NCBI GenBank assembly: GCA_965372465.1
Contig: CBDVCK010000157.1
Span: 1-8,362 of the forward strand
DNA: 8,362 nt
Reading direction: 5' to 3'
Source: GCA-020348445 sp965372465
GTDB taxonomy: Archaea > Thermoplasmatota > Thermoplasmata > GCA-020350865
The position numbers were made by a program, and so were the translations under genes. This document shows positions 1 through 5,821 of the stretch, one piece after another. The notes under the pieces are model-generated. The model was not told the origin of the DNA. It ran no database searches and worked only from the letters and a program-made list of their open reading frames with translations. How positions within the stretch are numbered: the stretch's first letter is position 1; every line of letters starts with the position of its first letter.

Positions 1-1
1 C

Positions 2-70
2 GTTGAATTAGACCTTTTTAACGAGACATGGGTTTGGCTCTATTCGGATACACATGGCACAAACAATTAA
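2..70 (+). pseudogene. Upstream fragment of the surface repeat protein, ending at an in-frame TAA
   Basis: The frame that continues into the large repeat protein is open from base 2 and stops at TAA 68-70. Its translation, VELDLFNETWVWLYSD and onward, matches the end of the downstream repeat units (VELDLYDDLAIWLNSD). From the SD pair to the next HSDYG motif both stretches are 24 codons long, so the frame is kept across the stop with no net indel. The stop aligns with the first tyrosine of the SFYSYD-type segment, which is TAC in all three downstream copies. This looks like a TAC to TAA nonsense change in the copy that straddles the left edge. It could also be a base error or a read-through site; TAA is not the pyrrolysine codon. 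Confidence 0.6.
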
Positions 71-115
71 AAATTTGTTGATTTCGAACTCCAACCCGCT
101 AAATTATCCCCGCCA

Positions 116-1153
116 CATTCAGATTATGGATTGGATACTGACGGCGACGGCTATTTCGATTATTTGGTTGTGAATGTGACGGTGGATGTAAGTGATGCAG
201 GTTTCTTTAATCTGCTTGGAGATCTATTTGATAGTGGCCCCGAATGGATAGGCAACGATACCAACTATACCTTCCTCAATGTTGGGATTCAAGTCGTCCA
301 GTTGTATTTCGATGGAATGGACATCTACAATAACGGTGTAAATGATACTTTCACAGTATACCTCGACCTCAAGGACGACTCAATGAATTTGCTCGATTCA
401 AATATTAATACCACAAGCTTTTACACCTACGATGAGTTCCAGCCACCACCTGCGCTATTTGAGCCACCGCATTCAGATTACGGGTTGGATACTGACGGCG
501 ATGGCTTTTTCAACTATCTGGTTGTGAATGTGACGGTTAATGTGAGTGTGGCAGGTTCCTATGATGTGGTTGGAAAGCTATTTGACAGTGGCTCTACCTG
601 GATAGACAACGATTCCAACTATACCTTCCTCAATGCTGGAACGCATGTTGTTCAACTTCGTTTTTCTGGTGCGGAGATCTACAAAAATGGTGAAAACGGA
701 CCCTATACCGTAGAACTTGACCTATATGACGATTTAGCGATTTGGCTTAATTCGGATAAATATAACACAAGCTTTTACTCATACGATCAGTTCCAACCTC
801 CCCCCGCATTATTCAAGTCCCCTCATTCGGATTACGGATTGGACACAGACAGTGATAGCCTTTTCAATTACTTGGTAGTGAATGTAACAGTGAATGTGAG
901 TGTTGCAGGGGACTATAGAGTGGAAGGTAAACTAATTGCCCCTTCCTTTAAATTCCTAGAATTGGTTGATAATTTTACCTTCCTCAATACAGGGATTCAG
1001 GTGGTGCAGTTGTACTTCACTGGCTCGATCATTTATAACAATGGTGATGATGGGTCTTATATGGTTAAACTTGAACTTTTTGACGATTTATCGAATTCGC
1101 TCGATACAGATATAAATATCACAGGATCTTACAATTATAACGAGTTCCAGCCT
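116..1153 (+). repeat. Three tandem 354-bp coding repeats (118 aa each)
   Basis: Units begin at HSDYG codons: 116-469, 470-823 and 824 to about 1153, the last running into a proline-rich linker. Bases 2-115 are the tail of an earlier unit. Spacing is exactly 354 bp between the LDTD codons at 131, 485 and 839, and in each unit the residue before the (D/E/Q)FQP segment starts exactly 300 bp after LDTD, so there are no indels between units. Shared segments are YLVVNVTV, NYTFLN, VVQLYF and FQP. The Asp motif weakens along the array: DTDGDGYFD, then DTDGDGFFN, then DTDSDSLFN. The array points to duplication within the gene. Confidence 0.93.
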
Positions 1154-1960
1154 GGATCTCCTCCACCACCTCCAACAGGATTGCAGGCCTTTCTGATAAC
1201 TGGTGGAATGGACGTGATGCTTTCTTGGAATGCATCTCTTGATGACGGCATGGGTGAAAACGATGTTGTAGGCTACACCGTTTACAAGTCAAGCACGGGA
1301 GTAGATGGCACTTATGTTTTTGCAGAATGGATAAATGCAAATGGTTCTGCTTCCTACAACTGGACCGATATAAATGCGGGAGATGGGGATTGGAACGATT
1401 ATTTCTATATCGTCAGGGCGAATGATACTTTAAACGCTGAAGAACCGAACCTCATTAAGGTGGGCAAATTCGTGAATTATCTCCTAGAGGGCTGGAACAT
1501 GATATCTGTGCCATTGATACAAACAAATACATCCAGGGATTATGTTCTGCAAACTATACAAGGCAACTATGTGACAATTCAAAGCTACCATGCAGGTAGA
1601 TCCAGGCCCTGGCTGCATTGGCACAGGGACAAATTAAGTGAACTCAATGATGAGATCGTGATGAACCATGAATATGGTTATTATATTTACATGTCCAACC
1701 CGGATTACCTTGTTGTTGCGGGAAAGATACCAACCAATACACAAATATCCTTAAAGGCCGGGTGGAACTTGGTAGGTTATCCTGGCCTTGTAGATAGAAC
1801 AGCGAGCAGTGCACTTTCTTCGATTGTGGGAAAATACAATGCGGTGTACAGATTTGACCCAGCAATTGGGAGTGAGGTACAAGTCCAGGCCAGTGACATC
1901 ATGAGCCCTGGCATTGGGTATTGGATTCATGCAACTGAAAATTGTGTTTGGGTGATATAG
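131..1960 (+). CDS. Secreted multidomain repeat protein, C-terminal part (118-aa repeats, Fn3-like domain, GWNL module)
   Basis: This is the open 3' part of a large extracellular protein. The TTG at 131 lies inside the conserved HSDYGLDTDGDG motif and is not a credible start; the real gene reaches past the left edge, across an in-frame TAA at 68-70. Numbering from 131, residues 1 to about 340 are three 118-residue repeats with DTDGDG motifs that may bind calcium, as in dockerin or thrombospondin type 3 loops. A PPPPP linker near residue 345 leads to an Fn3-like domain (about 347-445: LSWNAS, VVGYTVYKS, YFYIVRAND). Residues 454-609 are a duplicated module beginning GWNMISVPL and GWNLVGYP, each half ending near GYYIYM or GYWIHA. 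NxS/T sequons are frequent, as expected for an archaeal surface glycoprotein. No C-terminal membrane anchor or PGF-type sorting tail is visible; the protein ends WVI. Function is unknown; adhesion or cell-envelope roles are inferences. Confidence 0.85.
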   Translation: MDTDGDGYFDYLVVNVTVDVSDAGFFNLLGDLFDSGPEWIGNDTNYTFLNVGIQVVQLYFDGMDIYNNGVNDTFTVYLDLKDDSMNLLDSNINTTSFYTYDEFQPPPALFEPPHSDYGLDTDGDGFFNYLVVNVTVNVSVAGSYDVVGKLFDSGSTWIDNDSNYTFLNAGTHVVQLRFSGAEIYKNGENGPYTVELDLYDDLAIWLNSDKYNTSFYSYDQFQPPPALFKSPHSDYGLDTDSDSLFNYLVVNVTVNVSVAGDYRVEGKLIAPSFKFLELVDNFTFLNTGIQVVQLYFTGSIIYNNGDDGSYMVKLELFDDLSNSLDTDINITGSYNYNEFQPGSPPPPPTGLQAFLITGGMDVMLSWNASLDDGMGENDVVGYTVYKSSTGVDGTYVFAEWINANGSASYNWTDINAGDGDWNDYFYIVRANDTLNAEEPNLIKVGKFVNYLLEGWNMISVPLIQTNTSRDYVLQTIQGNYVTIQSYHAGRSRPWLHWHRDKLSELNDEIVMNHEYGYYIYMSNPDYLVVAGKIPTNTQISLKAGWNLVGYPGLVDRTASSALSSIVGKYNAVYRFDPAIGSEVQVQASDIMSPGIGYWIHATENCVWVI

Positions 1961-2016
1961 GATTGGAGAGTAAAGTCTCTTGTGAAATCATATTATTAAC
2001 ACTTTAAGTCGATTAA

Positions 2017-2031
2017 AGCAAAATTATATAT
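2017..2031 (+). promoter_or_regulatory. Archaeal BRE/TATA promoter for the 276-aa secreted protein
   Basis: AGCAAAATTATATAT fits the archaeal BRE plus TATA layout: an A-rich BRE-like stretch at 2017-2023, then TTATATAT at 2024-2031. Transcription would start about 25 bases downstream, near 2053-2056, giving a leader of about 195 bases. That is long for archaea, where short leaders or none are common. Confidence 0.55.
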
Positions 2032-2176
2032 GTTAAGAAGTAAATCCCCCTATATCTCTTAAAAGGACAAAACAGAGGGAGGAGCGCATAAGCTTACGAA
2101 TTAAGAGTCGAGAAAAAAACATATTTCGTAGCCAAGCGTTTCGAAGAGGCGCCAAGGTGGGGCGCCATGACAAGGG

Positions 2177-2204
2177 GGGGAGGAAGATATGAATCTTCTT
2201 TTCC
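2177..2204 (+). promoter_or_regulatory. Leader hairpin enclosing an SD and a start codon
   Basis: Bases 2177-2188 pair with 2193-2204 over 12 positions (nine Watson-Crick, three G-U) around the loop ATGA (2189-2192). The left arm includes the GGAGG Shine-Dalgarno-like sequence (2179-2183) and the loop is the ATG of an 18-codon reading frame. Folding would hide the SD, so this could be a translational switch or thermosensor-like element. The fold is read by eye from sequence; its function is inferred. Confidence 0.4.
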
Positions 2205-2245
2205 TGAAATACCAATACTCCCTGTATAATCGAGGGGGGAGGTGA
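2189..2245 (+). CDS. Putative 18-aa leader peptide (uORF)
   Basis: The frame reads MNLLFLKYQYSLYNRGGR and then TGA. GGAGG at 2179-2183 sits 5 bases before the ATG, an ideal spacing. The TGA (2243-2245) lies inside the GGAGGTGA ribosome binding site of the next gene, so a ribosome finishing this peptide would stop on that site and could re-initiate at 2250. The ATG also overlaps, as ATGA, the stop of a 34-codon open frame in another phase. The peptide has no recognised relatives, is rich in Leu and Tyr, and may have only a regulatory role. The G-rich sequence could give SD-like matches by chance, so confidence is low. Confidence 0.3.
   Translation: MNLLFLKYQYSLYNRGGR
2238..2245 (+). promoter_or_regulatory. 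Strong Shine-Dalgarno, GGAGGTGA
   Basis: A full-length match to the archaeal anti-SD lies 4 bases before ATG 2250. It fixes the start of the secreted protein, although an immediately following ATG at 2253 is also possible. It overlaps the stop codon of the 18-codon leader frame. Confidence 0.75.
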
Positions 2246-2249
2246 CAAC

Positions 2250-3080
2250 ATGATGCAGAGAAGTATAAAAAAGACAATAACCGTGATAGTGGTTCTGATT
2301 TCTGTGCTCCTGATTTTCTCTTCCGGTGCATTTTCCAAAACGTTTGTAAGAATCGAAACCGAGGGATTGAAGGAGGTCCATATAAGAGCAAACATAATAA
2401 AGGGCCTTGACCCAGACGACCATGGCCCTAAACACGGTAGGGTACAAGTTAAGATAAAGGAAGATGTGTCCCACCATTACATGTACAAGTTTTCGGTAGA
2501 TCTGAGGCGTGCAACGGATTATACCTATTACGAAATACACTTATGGGCTAATTTGCCAGATATTAAATTCACAATATATGGCGACGGCTCAGAAGAATGG
2601 GGGTATATTCAAGACTTTGCGCTAGATTTAGGGATCGACGATGACCATACAAAAAACAACAAGATAGAGATTTCACTGCTGACTCTTGGACTTACGGGCT
2701 ATAATGAGGAATACACCGGAATAGATATCTTGACCGACGGTCACGGTAGCTACAAATTCCTCAAAGCTGGTGGAATAGCCGAAATGGATGCTGTCGAGTG
2801 GGCAATTGACTTTGGATCGCCCTATCTCGAAGCATATTTATTAAAAGTATTCGAAGGCGACCCAGAAAACCAACGCATGGTAACTTGGTTTTTTTCCCAA
2901 GAATGGGACTTTGAGGATTTTCACGTAGTTAGCGTTAAGATACATGGAGGTTACTATACGATTTCCATGGGTATACAATTTATCGGACCCGGCGGACCTG
3001 AGGGTGACGATAACTACTGTACTGAGGATATTACCTTTAGTCTCGCCATGGGCGATTTTGTATGGGTGCCACCACCATAA
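2250..3080 (+). CDS. Secreted protein of unknown function, 276 aa
   Basis: I do not recognise this family. The N-terminus is a Sec-type signal peptide: basic MMQRSIKK, a hydrophobic core of about residues 9-23, then SSGAFSK with cleavage likely near residue 29. The mature part alternates charged and aromatic segments (YKFSVDLRR, YYEIHLWANLPDIKFTIYGDG, GGYYTISMGIQF), suggesting mainly beta structure. It is acidic with several Asp clusters (DPDD, GIDDDH) and has one cysteine (C257). It contains no NxS/T sequon, unlike the heavily sequon-bearing surface proteins on both sides. It has no further membrane segment and ends VWVPPP. A proline run usually links domains in these surface proteins, so the gene may be truncated; remnants of another frame follow. 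The start is set by GGAGGTGA. Confidence 0.85.
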   Translation: MMQRSIKKTITVIVVLISVLLIFSSGAFSKTFVRIETEGLKEVHIRANIIKGLDPDDHGPKHGRVQVKIKEDVSHHYMYKFSVDLRRATDYTYYEIHLWANLPDIKFTIYGDGSEEWGYIQDFALDLGIDDDHTKNNKIEISLLTLGLTGYNEEYTGIDILTDGHGSYKFLKAGGIAEMDAVEWAIDFGSPYLEAYLLKVFEGDPENQRMVTWFFSQEWDFEDFHVVSVKIHGGYYTISMGIQFIGPGGPEGDDNYCTEDITFSLAMGDFVWVPPP

Positions 3081-3082
3081 TC

Positions 3083-3309
3083 ACCACTGAAAATGGCCCC
3101 CTGTGAGTTACCCTTTACGAAGGCTCAAATAGTAACGACGCCGAAAAGGTCCAGTGTGATAGCAAGAAATACCGCGGAATGTACTTTGGTAACTACAACA
3201 CCCGGATAAAAAACATGTAAGGGACCTTCAATCTAAAAAGGCCTCTTGGAACTGGTAAGATAGTAGTTGCGAACATGAACAACAAATCTCCAGGCCTTTT
3301 TCTTAATAA
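3083..3309 (+). pseudogene. Possible decayed coding remnant downstream of the secreted protein
   Basis: One plus frame reads as protein-like sequence broken by TGA (3104-3106) and TAA (3218-3220). Segments include VTLYEGSNSNDAEKV, KKYRGMYFGNYNTR, GTFNLK, GTGKIVVANMNN and LFLNNYKGTIQV, with alternating hydrophobic residues like a beta-rich surface domain. It lies just after the VPPP end of the 276-residue protein, in a different phase, so it could be a former C-terminal domain lost by frameshift and nonsense changes. The frame also runs by chance to 3346 inside the opposite gene, which shows that an open frame alone proves little here. Confidence 0.25.
3235..3301. terminator. Candidate two-way terminator between convergent genes
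   Basis: AAAAAGGCCT (3235-3244) and AGGCCTTTTT (3292-3301) form a perfect 10-bp inverted repeat with a 47-base loop. Each strand reads a GC stem followed by a run of T, so it can serve both the 276-residue gene (+) and the 744-residue gene (-), whose stop is at 3310. Archaea often need only the T-run. Confidence 0.5.
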
Positions 3310-5544
3310 TTACAAGGGAACGATCCAGGTTTTGGTAACTTTTGAATGAACCCAGTATCCTCGTCCGATCTCAAAATAATCAGATGGACCGAGTTCCTTC
3401 CATTTTTGAGTGGCGGCATTGTAGGTCCATACTGCATCGACTTCTGTTGTGAAAATGATATTGTTCAATCCGTCCGTTCTGTTGTAACTTGTATTGGAGG
3501 GGTAACCCACGAGGTTCCAGCCCGGGTAAAGATCAATATTCTGGTTCACAATTGGCTGGGTTCCATTGTAAAGGAAGATCGTGTCTCCAGGTGGTGTGAT
3601 ATGGACCCAGAAGCCCAAGGTCAGGTTTAATTCGAAGAGATCATTACCAAAAGGTTTCCCGACTTTAAAATGCTTCCAGGAATCCAGGGTGTCTGTAATA
3701 TTGTACCATTGCACGGCATCGTACAAGCCATCGATTGACAAGAGAACCTTGCTAAGATTCGTATCGGATTGAATTAAAGGAATCGAGATCAGGTTCCAGC
3801 CCTGCTTTAAAATAATATAGTTTGACCCTGAAATCATAAAAGAGGCGCTGGCTGTGCTTTCAGGCATCTGCTCAGATACATGGTTTGTGAAGTTTAAGTA
3901 CACCCGGTTGGTGATGGTCTGTCCGGGAACCACGCTGGGATCCACTGTTACCGCAATATTGAAGTAATGCACCCCCTGCGGCACGTTCAAAAACTCGAAG
4001 TAGAGGGTGGCTCCGATCTGGTTGAAGCTGACTAAGTACGGTGACATATTGGCGTCGTGCTCGAAAAACGTTACATCCGCAGGCAGTGTATCGTTGATCC
4101 AGACAAAATTCGTATCGCGATCCCCGGTATTGTTGAAGAAGATCGTATAATTGACAAGATCACCTGTTCCTGCAAAAGCCACATCGACACCCTTTTCCAC
4201 CCATATCGTGGGAGAGTGCTGGGCTGTTGCAGTCACGAGAAGAGGATGGGTGACATTATAGGCAAATGCCTCTGCAACTCCGGATACATCGGATGCAATG
4301 GGAAAGAAAGAGAGGTTCCCATAACTCAGTTGGTCATGCGAAATATTGGCAAACAATCCACCTGTTCTGCCGAATAGTCCCGGTTCTGTATTATTGTGAT
4401 CTTCTGCACTGGAATTGTCGTCGAATTTCAACTCACTTGAATTACACTGAAGATCGATATTCCATACACAGACATACCCTCCATGGGGACTGCTCACCTC
4501 CCACCATCCCTGCACATCCGTGTTTAAAATATTCTCATCTTCTGTGCCGTTTATAACCGCCTTGTTTCCGCTCAAATCCCGATAGTCCAAGGGAATCGAG
4601 GTATTGGTATGATCCAGAGCAATGGATATATTTACCATAATAGGTCCAAATATGTAGATATCTATATACCCGGAGGCGTTCACATGTTCCTGGTAGAATC
4701 TCCAGGTAAAATTGAAATATGTGTCCACAATGATGCCAAATATATTCCGATAAATGTGCCAGTTTACTACACCAAGTGCTCTAACGTGACCGTCCTTTTT
4801 CAAAATGAAATCATCGGCTATATCGTTCTCATCATAGGTAACATTAACGGAAAATAACTTTACAAAGACTTCGAATTCCAAAGCATCAACCATATCCTCT
4901 CCGTCCCCGCCTTTTGCCTCTGTGACGTTGAAGTATTCCATGACCATTCCTACCCCGTCTCTAAAGCCCATGGTATATGATTCGGTAAACACCATGTCCG
5001 AAACGGTATCGAATCTCACATAATCCTTCGTAAAATCCGCCTCGATTTTTGAGCTCTTATAGATATACGCCCAGGCAGGATCACCCGTATCCGGGTCTGT
5101 TATCTCCACCTCGTATCTCGGTGCGCCGCATCCAACAACCCATTCATTTCCCGAAGCCTGATCACCTGCATCCTGGGACATGAACACGATTTCGTCCTTG
5201 CCGTCAAGAACACCGTTTGAGTTGTTCAGACCGTAGCTGTCCGTGGTCGTGTTCCGTTCGTCCACCTGAAAAGGTATCTGGTCCCAGGTATCAGAGGAAC
5301 CATTCCAAGCATAGACAAGTATATCGTTGTCCAAGGAGAACACGTCCGTGGAGTTTACAGGGGTTCCGATGAGGTCTGAAATCTCGTTAGCTGCAACCAC
5401 AATGGCCTCCTTCATGCGTCCCAACGTGTTCCAGCCGATGGTGCTTAGCGGTTCCCCACCGCTATCCAAAGGATCAATGTCCTTATCGCCTAAAATGAGG
5501 ACATGTGCCGGAGTGAGCAGCAAAAAGATGATGATTAGAGACAT
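3310..5544 (-). CDS. Secreted multidomain surface glycoprotein with DUF11-like domain and GWNL C-terminal module
   Basis: Large extracellular protein, 744 residues from the first ATG. The hydrophobic start (MSLIIIFLLLTPAHV) lacks the usual basic residue. An in-frame ATA at 5568, preceded by GGGGAGGT at a 7-base spacing, would add IKIAAVIL and give a proper signal peptide of 752 residues in total; no ATG, GTG or TTG lies upstream in frame. Residues 30-440 form an unrecognised region with motifs WDQIPFQVDE (87-96) and DGKDEIVFMSQDAG (114-127), which resemble conserved segments of secreted proteins of unknown role. Residues about 445-555 look like a DUF11 repeat (GDLVNYTIFFNNTG, VWINDTLPADV). 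Residues 582-744 are a duplicated module starting GWNLISIPL and GWNLVGYP (675), shared with the plus-strand gene at 131-1960. About 25 NxS/T sequons suggest dense N-glycosylation. No C-terminal membrane anchor is seen. Surface role inferred. Confidence 0.88.
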   Translation of the reverse strand: MSLIIIFLLLTPAHVLILGDKDIDPLDSGGEPLSTIGWNTLGRMKEAIVVAANEISDLIGTPVNSTDVFSLDNDILVYAWNGSSDTWDQIPFQVDERNTTTDSYGLNNSNGVLDGKDEIVFMSQDAGDQASGNEWVVGCGAPRYEVEITDPDTGDPAWAYIYKSSKIEADFTKDYVRFDTVSDMVFTESYTMGFRDGVGMVMEYFNVTEAKGGDGEDMVDALEFEVFVKLFSVNVTYDENDIADDFILKKDGHVRALGVVNWHIYRNIFGIIVDTYFNFTWRFYQEHVNASGYIDIYIFGPIMVNISIALDHTNTSIPLDYRDLSGNKAVINGTEDENILNTDVQGWWEVSSPHGGYVCVWNIDLQCNSSELKFDDNSSAEDHNNTEPGLFGRTGGLFANISHDQLSYGNLSFFPIASDVSGVAEAFAYNVTHPLLVTATAQHSPTIWVEKGVDVAFAGTGDLVNYTIFFNNTGDRDTNFVWINDTLPADVTFFEHDANMSPYLVSFNQIGATLYFEFLNVPQGVHYFNIAVTVDPSVVPGQTITNRVYLNFTNHVSEQMPESTASASFMISGSNYIILKQGWNLISIPLIQSDTNLSKVLLSIDGLYDAVQWYNITDTLDSWKHFKVGKPFGNDLFELNLTLGFWVHITPPGDTIFLYNGTQPIVNQNIDLYPGWNLVGYPSNTSYNRTDGLNNIIFTTEVDAVWTYNAATQKWKELGPSDYFEIGRGYWVHSKVTKTWIVPL

Positions 5545-5565
5545 TAGGATAACGGCAGCTATTTT

Positions 5566-5583
5566 TATTGTATCTACCTCCCC
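5566..5583 (-). promoter_or_regulatory. Shine-Dalgarno that points to an AUA start
   Basis: On the minus strand GGGGAGGT (5583-5576) is followed after 7 bases by ATA AAA ATA GCT (ATA at 5568-5566), in frame with the surface protein. The first ATG (5544) is about 31 bases from this SD and has none of its own. The best reading is initiation at AUA, or an ATG misread or mutated to ATA. Confidence 0.45.
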
Positions 5584-5652
5584 GCCTAGTAACTTTCTGA
5601 GAACGCCTTTTTAAGCGATTCCCTTCCTAGGCTAAAAACCTAACGATTTATG

Positions 5653-5669
5653 CATATTTATAATTTCGG
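5653..5669 (-). promoter_or_regulatory. BRE/TATA promoter for the surface glycoprotein
   Basis: On the minus strand the sequence reads CCGAAATTATAAATATG, close to the archaeal BRE (CCGAAA) plus TATA (TTATAAAT) consensus. Transcription would start near 5630, leaving a leader of roughly 60 bases before the SD-supported start. Confidence 0.6.
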
Positions 5670-5775
5670 TTCCCGTAAATTCTCTCCTTCTCGTACGGAT
5701 TCGGACGGTTTGGGTGAGGCGATTGAAGGCCCGTTAGATTACTTTCAAATATGCACCTTGATATCATAAGGAATA

Positions 5776-5786
5776 AATTTATAAAC
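5776..5786 (+). promoter_or_regulatory. TATA box for the MscS-family gene
   Basis: AAATTTATAAA with an upstream AGGAAT stretch lies about 40 bases before the ATG at 5822, giving a predicted start near 5806 and a leader of about 15 bases. A second TTTATAT at 5798-5804 is too close to the ATG to be the main box. Confidence 0.55.
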
Positions 5787-5804
5787 GACCCATCCCTTTA
5801 TATC

Positions 5805-5817
5805 GTCCTCAGAGGAC
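5805..5817. promoter_or_regulatory. Palindrome at the predicted transcription start of mscS
   Basis: GTCCTC-A-GAGGAC is a perfect 6+6 palindrome with one central base. It overlaps the expected start site and includes the GAGG that acts as the ribosome binding site. The position suits a repressor operator. A 13-base palindrome could still occur by chance. Confidence 0.3.
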
Positions 5818-5821
5818 TAGG

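Larger units (their letters stand above)
1961..2249 (+). other. Intergenic region and long structured leader
   Basis: This stretch of almost 290 bases lies between the repeat protein and the 276-residue secreted protein. It holds one good promoter near 2017-2031, then about 195 bases of leader. The leader contains inverted repeats at 2095-2100/2125-2130 (TACGAA/TTCGTA) and 2148-2153/2160-2165 (GGCGCC/GGCGCC), and a long hairpin at 2177-2204. It carries three Shine-Dalgarno-like purine blocks at 2077-2084, 2177-2183 and 2238-2245. Small open frames lie in at least two phases. No tRNA or known riboswitch was recognised. Only a weak 4-bp stem (1966-1979) follows the upstream gene, with no convincing terminator. 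Confidence 0.5.

Noticed and set aside
68..70. Recoding of the stop as pyrrolysine
   Set aside because: Pyrrolysine is encoded by UAG; this stop is TAA and aligns with a tyrosine codon.
131..133. TTG as the true start of the repeat protein
   Set aside because: It lies in the middle of the conserved HSDYGLDTDGDG motif, has no ribosome binding site or signal peptide, and homologous sequence continues upstream across the TAA.
1966..1979. Terminator hairpin after the repeat protein
   Set aside because: The stem is only GAGA/TCTC with no T-run on the plus strand, too weak to call.
2033..2540. Three overlapping minus-strand open frames of 96-148 codons
   Set aside because: They run antisense to the well-supported signal-peptide gene and its leader, have no ribosome binding site, and show no recognisable protein features.
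3235..3301. Terminal inverted repeats of a small mobile element
   Set aside because: The spacer is only 47 bases, there is no flanking target duplication, and the place between convergent genes with T-runs on both strands is better explained as a terminator.
3346..4857. Several plus-strand open frames of 63-106 codons
   Set aside because: They are antisense to the 744-residue surface protein, whose minus-strand frame is continuous and shows clear domains.
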